A stretch of DNA of 64,000 bases from Aquaticitalea lipolytica (GTDB lineage Bacteria > Bacteroidota > Bacteroidia > Flavobacteriales > Flavobacteriaceae), in NCBI RefSeq assembly GCF_014641635.1, contig NZ_BMIC01000006.1, positions 98,573 to 162,572 of the forward strand, given 5' to 3'. The translations under genes and the position numbers were made by a program. Shown here piece after piece: positions 35,728 to 43,715 of this stretch. The notes under the pieces are model-generated. The model ran no database searches. It had not been told where the DNA came from and worked only from the letters and a program-made list of their open reading frames with translations. Positions within the stretch are counted from its first letter, which is position 1; every line of letters starts with the position of its first letter.

Positions 35728-37191
35728 CTACTTTAATATTTCAACTACCAAAGTATCTAGTTTCAGCCTTGTTTTTAACCAACGCTCAATCTTATCTTTA
35801 TCTTTTGCAATAAAAGCCTCATCTGTTACAGAGTTTTTCCACTTTACAGAAAACACAGCTAGTGTATCAATTTTACTAAAGTTTGAGGTTAATTGACTTG
35901 AATATGAAAAGCGTTCAACGTTTTCGTAATTTATTTTTACTTCGTTTAATAATTCTTCAAACGGAATTTGATTTCTTTCAATCTTAGATAGCTTTAATGC
36001 TTTCTCCTCTAAATAGCTTATTTTTTGGGCTTGTGATAATAAATCTAAAGAATCTCTAGAGCGCAATTCTTCCATATACTCTAAATTATTTATCCCTCTA
36101 TTTTTAGCTTGATTTACCAAAAGCTTTGCACCAACTAACGAACTATACTCAGTACATCTATCTTGCAAAACAGCAATTGTAGATTCTGGTATTTCATCAG
36201 CTCCAAATGTTGTAAGTTCAATACTAGACACTCCATCAGGATTGTAATTATACGTTACATGTTTTTTTATGTAATTAGCATTTGGCAAAGCATCAAGTTC
36301 TCTCGAAACAAACTGTTTTACATCTTTCTTAAAATTACTCTCTTTCAACACGTTTACAAACGTCCAAATTGCAGGTATCATAACAATAATTGCTAGTATT
36401 GAAGCAAATCGAGCAATACGCTTACGTTTTGCAGAGTTAGCATATTTAAGCATAGGAAACTGCAATACTTTAAGCACTAAAAATGTAGATAGCGCAATAA
36501 AAATGGTATTAATTGTAAACAAATACATAGCACCAAAAAAGAACTCTAAATTACCAACTGCTAAACCATAACCTGCTGTACATAAAGGAGGCATTAAGGC
36601 AGTAGCAATTGCAACACCAAAAATTACTGAGGCAATTGTTCCCTTTTTAGTTCTGGCAACAATAAGTGCTAAACCACCAAAAATGGCGACTAACACATCT
36701 AATATTGTTGGTTTTGTTCTGGCTTCTAATTCTGGCGTTAATTCTGTTAATGGTGACAGTTGAAAATATAAATAAGCTGTTATTAAACTCAATAACACCA
36801 TTACCAATAAGTTAATTAACGAACGCTTTAAAGTATCAATATCGTTTAAGGCTAACGACATACCAACACCAAGTATTGGTCCCATTAATGGAGAAATTAA
36901 CATGGCTCCAATTACAACAGCAGCCGAACTTACATTAAGACCAATAGAGGCAATAAATACAGCAAAAATTAAAATCCATGCAGTTGCACCTTTAAAAGGA
37001 ATGTCATTTTTAATCGCTTCAATTGTAGCGTCACGATCTGTGTCTTGACGAAAATCTAAAAGGTCTCTTAAAAATTTTCTAGTACTTTCAACTAATCCTT
37101 TTGCATCTTTTTTTAATGCGTCTTTAGATTCAGTTACTTTTTTATCTTGTATAGTCTCTTCGCTCGAAGAATTAGCCTTATTTTCTTCCAT
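35728..37191 (-). CDS. DUF389 (TIGR00341-type) membrane protein
   Basis: A 487-residue protein: a charged N-terminal 60 residues, six to seven membrane helices between about residues 70 and 290, then a soluble C-terminal domain of about 190 residues. The first-helix region A-A-V-V-I-G-A-M-L-I-S-P-L-M-G-P is the family signature. DUF389 proteins are uncharacterised; a transporter or channel role is only a guess from the repeated Gly/Pro-rich helices. The gene follows manC by two bases on the same strand. Confidence 0.9.
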   Translation of the reverse strand: MEENKANSSSEETIQDKKVTESKDALKKDAKGLVESTRKFLRDLLDFRQDTDRDATIEAIKNDIPFKGATAWILIFAVFIASIGLNVSSAAVVIGAMLISPLMGPILGVGMSLALNDIDTLKRSLINLLVMVLLSLITAYLYFQLSPLTELTPELEARTKPTILDVLVAIFGGLALIVARTKKGTIASVIFGVAIATALMPPLCTAGYGLAVGNLEFFFGAMYLFTINTIFIALSTFLVLKVLQFPMLKYANSAKRKRIARFASILAIIVMIPAIWTFVNVLKESNFKKDVKQFVSRELDALPNANYIKKHVTYNYNPDGVSSIELTTFGADEIPESTIAVLQDRCTEYSSLVGAKLLVNQAKNRGINNLEYMEELRSRDSLDLLSQAQKISYLEEKALKLSKIERNQIPFEELLNEVKINYENVERFSYSSQLTSNFSKIDTLAVFSVKWKNSVTDEAFIAKDKDKIERWLKTRLKLDTLVVEILK

Positions 37192-37193
37192 AA

Positions 37194-38276
37194 TTAACCA
37201 TAATTTTCACCAAACTTCTGCTTTACTTTTTGAAGCACTTTTTTAATATCCTGCTCCTTTTCTTTCGGAAAGATAAGTAAAACCTCATCTTTATCTACAA
37301 TAATATAATCGCTTAGTCCATCAACAACCACAATTTTATCGGTTTTGGTACGAATCATATTTCCTGAAGCATCTTCAGTAAGCGTTCTTGCATTTACAAC
37401 TGCATTTCCGCTTTCATCTTTATCTAATTTATCATATAAACTTCCCCAAGTACCAAGGTCGTTCCAATCGAATTCTGCAGGTAATACAAACACATTTTTA
37501 GAGGTTTCCATAATGGCATAATCTACCGAAATGTTTTCTGCATTAGGATAATTTTTAGCAATAAAATCGTCTTCAGCATCAGTATTATACACCGAAATAC
37601 CTTTTTCAAACAGTTTAAATAATTCTGGTTGATTATTCTCAAAAGCTTCAACAACACTCTTTACGCTCCACATAAAAATACCAGCATTCCACAAAAAATT
37701 ACCTTGTTTAATAAACGATTTTGCAGTTTCATAATCTGGCTTTTCTCTAAACTGATGCACAGGCTTTATAGCGTTGGTTGATGCTTTGTCAAACTCAATA
37801 TAACCATAACCAGTATTTGGGAAGGTTGGCTGAATACCAAGCGTCATTAATGCATTGTTTGTAGCACAAAAATTGAAAGCTTGTTGCACGTTATTAGTAA
37901 ATGTTTGCTCATCTTCAATCCAGTGGTCACTTGGTGCCACAATCATTACAGCATCTTTGTTTTCTTTCTGAATTTTTAGTGCAGCATACAAAATACAAGG
38001 TGCAGTATTACGCATTGCAGGCTCTAAAACTACTTGTCGTTTTGTAACTTCAGGTAATTGTTCAAACACCAAATCGTTATACAACTCGTTGGTAAGGATA
38101 AATATATTTTCTTTAGGAATTAAGTTTGCCAAGCGATGAAACGTTTTTTGAATAAGCGTGTCTCCAGTACCTAACATATCATGAAATTGTTTAGGAAAAT
38201 CTTGTGTGCTTACTGGCCAAAAACGTGAGCCTACTCCTCCAGCCATTAATATGGCATAATAATTTTTATTTTTCAT
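37194..38276 (-). CDS. manC: Mannose-1-phosphate guanylyltransferase
   Basis: A 360-residue nucleotidyltransferase starting at the ATG of M-K-N-K-N-Y-Y-A-I-L-M-A-G-G. The signature G-G-V-G-S-R-F-W-P-V-S and F-P-K-Q-F is directly visible, with F-R-E-K-P-D later. It makes GDP-mannose for surface polysaccharides and glycoproteins. A frame extends 35 codons upstream but those codons translate the palindrome at 38361, so this start is rejected. No C-terminal isomerase domain is fused, so it is the monofunctional form. Confidence 0.94.
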   Translation of the reverse strand: MKNKNYYAILMAGGVGSRFWPVSTQDFPKQFHDMLGTGDTLIQKTFHRLANLIPKENIFILTNELYNDLVFEQLPEVTKRQVVLEPAMRNTAPCILYAALKIQKENKDAVMIVAPSDHWIEDEQTFTNNVQQAFNFCATNNALMTLGIQPTFPNTGYGYIEFDKASTNAIKPVHQFREKPDYETAKSFIKQGNFLWNAGIFMWSVKSVVEAFENNQPELFKLFEKGISVYNTDAEDDFIAKNYPNAENISVDYAIMETSKNVFVLPAEFDWNDLGTWGSLYDKLDKDESGNAVVNARTLTEDASGNMIRTKTDKIVVVDGLSDYIIVDKDEVLLIFPKEKEQDIKKVLQKVKQKFGENYG

Positions 38277-38400
38277 ATTATTACTGTTGTGCAAGACCTT
38301 TTGGTCGTGACAATCTTTTTTATTAATCCCTTTAAAAAGGAAATTTACTGATTTATTAAGATGCTGAAATAAATTCAGCATGACAAAGTAAATAGTTTAG
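38277..38400. other. Palindrome-rich spacer upstream of manC
   Basis: Contains several small inverted repeats: GACC-TTTT-GGTC near 38297-38308, CCTTT-AA-AAAGG near 38329-38340, and the REP-like copy at 38361-38381. No clear promoter box seen. Confidence 0.5.
38361..38381 (+). repeat. REP-like palindrome, copy 2
   Basis: ATGCTGAA-ATAAA-TTCAGCAT followed by GAC. Eight-bp perfect stem, CTGAA/TTCAG core shared with copies at 4667 and 43682. Confidence 0.7.
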
Positions 38401-39000
38401 TTATTGTTCTAATAATTCCACTTCTGCGTTTGGGTTGAAAAGATACAACTTTCCTGATGCAACCTCAACTCCTTCATAACGCGTTCGGCGTTTTACCCCT
38501 TTTTTAAAAACTCTTCCGTTATATAATTTAAAGGTTTGCCCCAAAGGTACTTCAAAAACATAGGTTTTATCGTTAGCTTCGTCAAATTGCTTTAATGCAA
38601 AGGCTAATGACGTATCTGTATCGCTAGATGCTTTTGGATTTTTAAAGTGTTTAGCCAAAAGTGGCAATAACGCTAAAGGAAACACTTCTGGATTTAAAAC
38701 AGGCAACATTAAATGCTGAAACGTTTGTTTCCACTCTTTACCATGTGGCTTTATAAACCGATTATAATTTTTGTAAGCCTCAAAATGTGCAATCTCATGT
38801 ATAAGGGTTATTAAAAACCGATACTGATTAAGATTAGCATTTACAGTAATTTGGTGCTTGCCATTTGGTAATTTTCGGTAATCACCATGACGCGTTTTGC
38901 GTTCGTTTTTTATTTTAACAACCAAATTATCATGTTTTAAAAGCTCTAAAACATAGGCAATTGCTGGTTGTGGTATATATTCGTTAAGCGTTTGTTGCAT
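38401..39000 (-). CDS. SprT-like zinc metalloprotein
   Basis: A 199-residue protein. The zinc site is L-I-H68-E69-I-A-H72-F, with a third His in the following G-K-E-W-K loop region (I-K-P-H-G-K-E-W), matching the SprT/Spartan-like domain. Members of this domain cleave protein-DNA crosslinks or have unknown roles; the function here is inferred from the fold only. No signal peptide. The end is followed by a palindrome-rich spacer and manC. Confidence 0.85.
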   Translation of the reverse strand: MQQTLNEYIPQPAIAYVLELLKHDNLVVKIKNERKTRHGDYRKLPNGKHQITVNANLNQYRFLITLIHEIAHFEAYKNYNRFIKPHGKEWKQTFQHLMLPVLNPEVFPLALLPLLAKHFKNPKASSDTDTSLAFALKQFDEANDKTYVFEVPLGQTFKLYNGRVFKKGVKRRTRYEGVEVASGKLYLFNPNAEVELLEQ

Positions 39001-39130
39001 ACCACAAAAATAAGAGAATTGTAATTAGTTTTTAGATAAAAATTACGTAGAAATACGTATAGTTTTTTTGAATTTAAAAAGGTAACTTCGTTTAACTATC
39101 GATATAGATAATTGAAACCATCCATATCGT

Positions 39131-39138
39131 TACATTTG
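39131..39138 (+). promoter_or_regulatory. -7 promoter box of the WG-repeat gene
   Basis: TACATTTG, matching TAnnTTTG, with TTG at 39112-39114 sixteen bases upstream. It partly overlaps the inverted repeat at 39135. Confidence 0.5.
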
Positions 39139-39146
39139 CCCAACAT
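39135..39146 (+). repeat. Left member of inverted repeat flanking the WG-repeat gene
   Basis: TTTGCCCAACAT; its TTGCCCAAC is the exact reverse complement of GTTGGGCAA at 40467-40475. GCCCAAC fits the integron attC inverse-core pattern RYYYAAC. Confidence 0.55.
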
Positions 39147-39162
39147 TTGAAAAAAGCTTCTT

Positions 39163-40461
39163 ATGAAAAAAATATTCTTACTTATTTTAATAATATCAGC
39201 TAATGTTTTTGGACAAAAAAAAGTTGGAAACGACATTTTTAAAATGGAGTTTTTAAGAACAATGACAAACCTTAATGGAAATTCAAATGACTATTACACT
39301 GACTTGGTTGAAAGGTCTATGTTTTCTAAAAAAGACTCTCTGAAATATGGTTTCCTAAATTCAAAAGGAAAAGAAATTATTGGGCCAAAATACACTTATG
39401 CATCAGATTTTTATAATGGTAAATCGAATATCATAAAAGATTCAATTCCAGGAATATTACTTGAAAATGGTAAAGAAACTTTATTTACGGAATACAATGC
39501 AACATATTGGTATAAAGGAAATTTAGGCATTGCCATTAAGGAAAAAAAGTATGGTTTTATTGATACTAATGGCAAAATAATTATTGATTTAAAATACGAA
39601 GACGCATTTCCTTTTTATCAAGGCTACGCATCTGTAAAAGAAAATGGCAGATGGAATTACATTGATGAAAATGGCACAAAAATTTTTACTGATAGTTTAA
39701 CTTTTAGCTATAGACCAATAATTGACAATAAAGCAGTCTTTATGTTAGATTCCATAAAGGTTGAGAAAAACAAATCAATGATAACTGAAAATGGCAGTAG
39801 AACTTTTGTTGAGTTTTTGAATAAAACTGGTCATATTCAACTTAAAGAAGGCTTAATTGACACAAATGGAAAGATCATTCTAAATCCTATTTATGATGAA
39901 ATTTCAGGATATTATCAAAATGAATATATGAGAGTAAGAAATAATGGAAAAACAGGCATAATAGATGAACAAGGAAAAGTCGTAATTCCAATTGAATATG
40001 AAGATATAAGTGATTTAAAAGATGGTTTGTTTTTAGCCAAAAAATCTAACAAATATGGAATGATTAACACCAAAGAGGAAATTGTTATACCATTTGAATA
40101 TAGTAAAATTCGTTTTTTTAATGAAGGGCTTGCTTTAGTAATACTAAATGGAAAAGCAGGTTATATTAATAAAGAGAATGAAATGATAATTGAACCTAAT
40201 TATAAATTTAATTTTATGGGAGATTTCAATAATGGTTTAGCTGCTGTAAGAAAGGGTGATAAATATGGTTACATAAACAATAAAAATGAAATAATAATTC
40301 CAATAATATATGATAGCGCACTACCTTTTAAAGAAAATAAAGCAATTGTAAAAAAAGATGGAATTTCATTTATCATAAATACTAATGGAGAAGAAATTAA
40401 AAATATTTCAGAACCCTATTTATGGCTCGATAGAGATAATTTAATAAGATTTGCGAAATAA
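39163..40461 (+). CDS. Exported WG-repeat protein
   Basis: A 432-residue protein with a signal peptide (I-F-L-L-I-L-I-I-S-A-N-V-F-G before Q-K) and about eight WG-type repeats of 45-50 residues, each with the pattern K-Y-G-F-I-D-x-x-G-K-I-I-I-x-x-x-Y-E-D-A. WG repeats form beta-rich surfaces; members in Bacteroidota lie in the periplasm or on the surface, with no enzymatic role known. The gene stands alone and is bracketed by 9-bp inverted repeats, which suggests it can move as a unit. Its base composition is notably AT-rich even for this genome. Confidence 0.88.
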   Translation: MKKIFLLILIISANVFGQKKVGNDIFKMEFLRTMTNLNGNSNDYYTDLVERSMFSKKDSLKYGFLNSKGKEIIGPKYTYASDFYNGKSNIIKDSIPGILLENGKETLFTEYNATYWYKGNLGIAIKEKKYGFIDTNGKIIIDLKYEDAFPFYQGYASVKENGRWNYIDENGTKIFTDSLTFSYRPIIDNKAVFMLDSIKVEKNKSMITENGSRTFVEFLNKTGHIQLKEGLIDTNGKIILNPIYDEISGYYQNEYMRVRNNGKTGIIDEQGKVVIPIEYEDISDLKDGLFLAKKSNKYGMINTKEEIVIPFEYSKIRFFNEGLALVILNGKAGYINKENEMIIEPNYKFNFMGDFNNGLAAVRKGDKYGYINNKNEIIIPIIYDSALPFKENKAIVKKDGISFIINTNGEEIKNISEPYLWLDRDNLIRFAK

Positions 40462-40465
40462 AAAA

Positions 40466-40602
40466 CGTTGGGCAATACTATATATAATTTCTTACTAGTA
40501 CAAGCTTACTTACGAAAATCCTCGCGGATTTTCTATTCGGTTTGTATTTTCTAGATTTGGTGCTTAAAACACGCAACTAATCTTATACAAGACCGTTTAA
40601 CG
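40466..40602. repeat. Structured element downstream of the WG gene (attC-like)
   Basis: Begins with CGTTGGGCAA, the complement of the repeat upstream of the gene, and contains a perfect 8-bp hairpin GAAAATCC-TCGC-GGATTTTC (40514-40533). It ends near GACCGTTTAACG. GTTGGGC fits the attC core pattern GTTRRRY. I recall similar intergenic elements in other Flavobacteriaceae, but this is from memory and not checked. Confidence 0.45.
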
Positions 40603-40643
40603 AAACTTCAAAATAATCTCCAAAAAATAGTTAACTTGCAGTA

Positions 40644-41153
40644 ATGAAAAACATTATTTACATATTAGTTATTGCATTCTGCTTTTCGTCTTGCAAACAA
40701 GACGAAAAAGAGTTAAGCTCGGTAAACCCAATAAACTGGAAAAAACGAAGTATTAACCTAAAAGATAGCGATAGCCTTATAAAAGGTAGTAGTTATTTGG
40801 CTGTGTACTCTGAAATTTATAGTATTACAGAGCACAGAACAATAAATCTTACTGTAACCGCTAGCATACGTAATGTTAGCTCTACAGACACTATTTATAT
40901 GCTTCGTGGTGATTACTACAACACTAAAGGCGATTTAACGCGTACGTATTTTGATTTTCCTATCTTTTTAAAACCTCTAGAGACTATAGAAATTGTTATT
41001 GATGAAAAAGATACTCATGGTGGTACAGGTGCCAATTTTATTTTTGAATGGGCTTTAAAACATACTGGCCATGAGCCAATTTTTGATGCTGTTATGATAT
41101 CTACTTCAGGTCAACAAGGTATTTCGTTTACCACACAAGGCGTAAAACGATAA
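40644..41153 (+). CDS. DUF3124 lipoprotein
   Basis: A 169-residue protein with a lipoprotein signal (I-A-F-C-F-S-S-C, Cys17). The DUF3124 body is recognisable from S-S-Y-L-A-V-Y-S-E-I-Y, the T-A-S-I-R-N-V-S strand, L-K-P-L-E-T-I-E-I-V-I and D-x-x-G-G-T-G-A-N-F-I-F-E-W. The family is uncharacterised. It is followed after 9 bases by the zinc-ribbon methyltransferase gene, probably in one transcript. Confidence 0.85.
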   Translation: MKNIIYILVIAFCFSSCKQDEKELSSVNPINWKKRSINLKDSDSLIKGSSYLAVYSEIYSITEHRTINLTVTASIRNVSSTDTIYMLRGDYYNTKGDLTRTYFDFPIFLKPLETIEIVIDEKDTHGGTGANFIFEWALKHTGHEPIFDAVMISTSGQQGISFTTQGVKR

Positions 41154-41162
41154 TATTACTGT

Positions 41163-41903
41163 ATGTACAAAAGTTTAAAAACTGCGCTAAAAACAATACT
41201 ACCAAGACATTTTTTATTTAAAAACGAACTTGCTTTTAGGTCTGTTCACTATTTGTTTTACAAAGGGAAAAAGCATAGTTGTACTGTGTGCTCAAAATCT
41301 TTAAAGTCTTTTATACGTTTAGATAGCAACGATACTCTTTGCCCAAGTTGTGGAAGCTTGCCAAGAGGCAGACGGTTACATCAATTATTACATGCTGAAT
41401 TTATAAAAGATGGCATTCATTATTTAGATTTTTCACCTTCACGAAACTTGTATCGCGTATTTAAAGCCAATACTAAAATACATTATGTTAGTACAGATTA
41501 TACTGATGCATTTTTAGCAGATAAGCAATATGATATTACCAATTTAGATATTGCTGATAATACCTTTAACCTTATTACGTGTTATCATATTTTAGAGCAT
41601 ATTGAAGATGATAAAAAAGCGATGAGCGAATTGTACAGAGTACTAAAACCTAACGGTTATTGCATTATACAAACGCCTTTTAAAGATGGCGACATTTATG
41701 AAAACCTTTCAATAACCGCAGAAGCTGAGCGTCTTAAACATTTTGGACAAGAAGACCATGTAAGGATTTACTCGGTTGCTGGTTTACAAAGTCGATTAGA
41801 GCAAACTGGTTTTAAAGTTGATGTAAAAACATATACTGAACAACCCGATAACTATTATGGTTTTGATGAATATGAAACTATTTTAGTTTGTACTAAAGCC
41901 TAA
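41163..41903 (+). CDS. Methyltransferase with N-terminal zinc ribbon
   Basis: A 246-residue protein. Cys40, Cys43, Cys60 and Cys63 (C-T-V-C and C-P-S-C) form a probable zinc ribbon, directly followed by a SAM-methyltransferase domain: L-D-F-S-P-S-R near residue 90, then the acidic S-T-D-Y-T-D strand end, F-N-L-I-T-C-Y-H-I-L-E-H-I motif and L-K-P-N-G-Y motif, the Methyltransf_11 pattern. Motif I lacks its usual G-x-G. The target is unknown; the zinc ribbon suggests a nucleic acid or protein substrate. Its stop converges on the SDR gene with a two-base gap. Confidence 0.82.
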   Translation: MYKSLKTALKTILPRHFLFKNELAFRSVHYLFYKGKKHSCTVCSKSLKSFIRLDSNDTLCPSCGSLPRGRRLHQLLHAEFIKDGIHYLDFSPSRNLYRVFKANTKIHYVSTDYTDAFLADKQYDITNLDIADNTFNLITCYHILEHIEDDKKAMSELYRVLKPNGYCIIQTPFKDGDIYENLSITAEAERLKHFGQEDHVRIYSVAGLQSRLEQTGFKVDVKTYTEQPDNYYGFDEYETILVCTKA

Positions 41904-41905
41904 TA

Positions 41906-42589
41906 TTAAGGTGTTGAGTTAGACACCTGAAGTAATTTCCCGTTATAAAATTTATTTCCGTTAAGCGCAAAATTGCTAATATAAGTTGCCATATCAACAG
42001 CTGATGTTGGTGCTTTATAACCTGGAAATGCTTCTTCTAACATTTCGGTTTGCACTGCACCAAGTGCTAATACATTAAACGAAATACCTGAGTCTTTATA
42101 TTCTTCTGCAAGGAGTTCGGTTAACGTAACTACTGCTCCTTTACTAGAACTATAGGCTGCTAATCCAGGGAATTTCATACTACCTTGAACACCTCCCATC
42201 GAACTGATTGTTACCACATGACCTTCTTTTCGCATAAAAGGCAGTACAATTCTGGTGAGTTCGGCAACGCCAAATACATTGGTTTTATAAACCTCTTCAA
42301 AATCTGAAATATTAGTTTCGGCAAATGGTTTGTTGAGCAACATACCAGCATTATTAATTAAAACATCTACATGATGCCATGTGCTAGAAATAAAATCTTC
42401 AACCTTTTTATACGCATAAGCGTCTCCCAAATCGAATGGAAATGTAGTAACGTTTTTAAGTTTTAAAGCCTTTACAGGAGCTTCGTTACGAGATAAAGCC
42501 AATATATGATGACCTTGTTTTGAAAGCTGTTTAACCATTTCAAAACCTATACCTCTACTCGTTCCTGTAATAATAATATGTTTACTCAT
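41906..42589 (-). CDS. Short-chain dehydrogenase/reductase
   Basis: A 227-residue classical SDR: G-T-S-R-G-I-G at residues 8-14 for the cofactor, N-N-A-G near residue 80, catalytic S-S-M near 133 and Y-S-S-S-K near residue 148. It most likely uses NADP(H), since an Arg follows the Gly-rich loop. The substrate is unknown. It overlaps the M28 peptidase gene end by 8 bases, so the two are translationally linked. Confidence 0.92.
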   Translation of the reverse strand: MSKHIIITGTSRGIGFEMVKQLSKQGHHILALSRNEAPVKALKLKNVTTFPFDLGDAYAYKKVEDFISSTWHHVDVLINNAGMLLNKPFAETNISDFEEVYKTNVFGVAELTRIVLPFMRKEGHVVTISSMGGVQGSMKFPGLAAYSSSKGAVVTLTELLAEEYKDSGISFNVLALGAVQTEMLEEAFPGYKAPTSAVDMATYISNFALNGNKFYNGKLLQVSNSTP

Positions 42590-43607
42590 TCATTTTTATT
42601 TCTTTAGTATCTGTATTGCTCATAGCTTCAAACGCTGGAATCATTTTACTTACCAAAGTAGCCATAAACTCATAATCCATTTTATCTGCTTCGTCATCAA
42701 CATGATGGTAATAATCATAATTTGTAAAATCGAAAGTTGATATAGCATGACATGGCTTATTAAACGCTTTAAAAAACGGATAATTATCTGAACGATAAAA
42801 CAATTGGTATTCTTTAGCTTGTGGTAGTAATCCTAATAAACTATGATCGACATACTCATTAAGCTTTGGTGCCATATTAGATAAATCGAAACCAGTAAAA
42901 TAGGCATCGTACTCTTTACCAACCATTGGCACGCCAATCATTTCAAAATTTATCATTGTATACAAATCAACATTTAGGTCTTTTAAACGTTGTGCCAAAT
43001 GTTTAGAACCTAACAAGCCCATTTCCTCACCAGAGTAAAGCGTAAATAGTATACTGCGTTTATTATTCTTTTTAGCTGCAAAATATTTTGCCATAGCTAA
43101 TACTGCTGCTGTACCTGTAGCATCGTCATTTGCGCCATTAGCAATAGAGTCGCCTTCAACTTTTTTGCCAAATCCGATATGGTCGTAATGTGCGCCAAGT
43201 ATAATAACTTCTTTCTTTAATTCTGGATCGTTACCTTCAACAAAACCAATGACATTAAAAGCATCTTTCCCTTTAGCTAAATAGTTATCTCTATAGGTTT
43301 CAAAATACGGCTTAACATTATACGATTTTAGTTTGTTTTCAATATACGTTGCTGCCTTATCTATACCTTCTGTTCCTGTGTTTCTTCCTTGCAATTCATC
43401 TGATGCTAAATATGTAACGATGTCTTTAAGCTCTGATGCTGATACAAGCATTTTTGTATTAGTTTCAGTAGTAGATGTCATAATAACATCGTTTTTAGAT
43501 GGCTCAGGAATTATGTTTTGACTTGGGTCGTCATTATTCATAACGACAGTTGAAGATTTACAACTTGCTAAAAGTAGTAACACAAAAAAAGGCAGTATAT
43601 TTTTCAT
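42582..43607 (-). CDS. M28 family metallopeptidase lipoprotein
   Basis: A 341-residue protein with a lipoprotein signal (L-L-L-L-A-S-C, Cys16) and an M28 aminopeptidase domain: A-H-Y-D-H for the first zinc ligand, N-G-A-N-D-D-A-T-G for the bridging Asp, and S-G-E-E-M-G for the catalytic and zinc-binding Glu. It would act outside the cytoplasm on peptides. A residue stretch with D-E-L-Q-G-R-N-T-G-T-E-G is typical of the group. The SDR gene follows with an overlap; the pdhC terminator is 27 bases upstream. Confidence 0.92.
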   Translation of the reverse strand: MKNILPFFVLLLLASCKSSTVVMNNDDPSQNIIPEPSKNDVIMTSTTETNTKMLVSASELKDIVTYLASDELQGRNTGTEGIDKAATYIENKLKSYNVKPYFETYRDNYLAKGKDAFNVIGFVEGNDPELKKEVIILGAHYDHIGFGKKVEGDSIANGANDDATGTAAVLAMAKYFAAKKNNKRSILFTLYSGEEMGLLGSKHLAQRLKDLNVDLYTMINFEMIGVPMVGKEYDAYFTGFDLSNMAPKLNEYVDHSLLGLLPQAKEYQLFYRSDNYPFFKAFNKPCHAISTFDFTNYDYYHHVDDEADKMDYEFMATLVSKMIPAFEAMSNTDTKEIKMNE

Positions 43608-43633
43608 AGATAATTTTATTAGAGCCTAAAGAT

Positions 43634-43666
43634 AAAAAAATCCTGCTTCAAATTCGTGAAGCAGGA
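43634..43666 (-). terminator. Terminator of the pdhA-pdhC unit
   Basis: Perfect 10-bp stem TCCTGCTTCA / TGAAGCAGGA with a 6-base loop; on the minus strand it ends in T7. Located 50 bases after the pdhC stop. Confidence 0.93.
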
Positions 43667-43681
43667 TTGATATTGCTATAG

Positions 43682-43702
43682 ATTCTGAAACAAGTTCAGA
43701 AT
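43682..43702 (+). repeat. REP-like palindrome, copy 3
   Basis: ATTCTGAA-ACAAG-TTCAGAAT followed by GAC. Same CTGAA/TTCAG core and trailing GAC as copy 2; lies between pdhC and its terminator. Confidence 0.7.
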
Positions 43703-43715
43703 GACAATTTATTTA

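Noticed and set aside
38277..38381. Thirty-five extra N-terminal codons on manC
   Set aside because: They translate the REP-like palindrome and other dyads, and the true nucleotidyltransferase fold starts at the ATG at 38276.
39090..40600. GTTTAAC present on both sides of the WG gene as a target-site duplication
   Set aside because: A 7-base AT-rich match between two regions of about 150 bases is expected by chance.
39135..40602. A genuine integron array
   Set aside because: Only one gene is bracketed and no integrase gene is in the window; only the core-sequence resemblance is reported.
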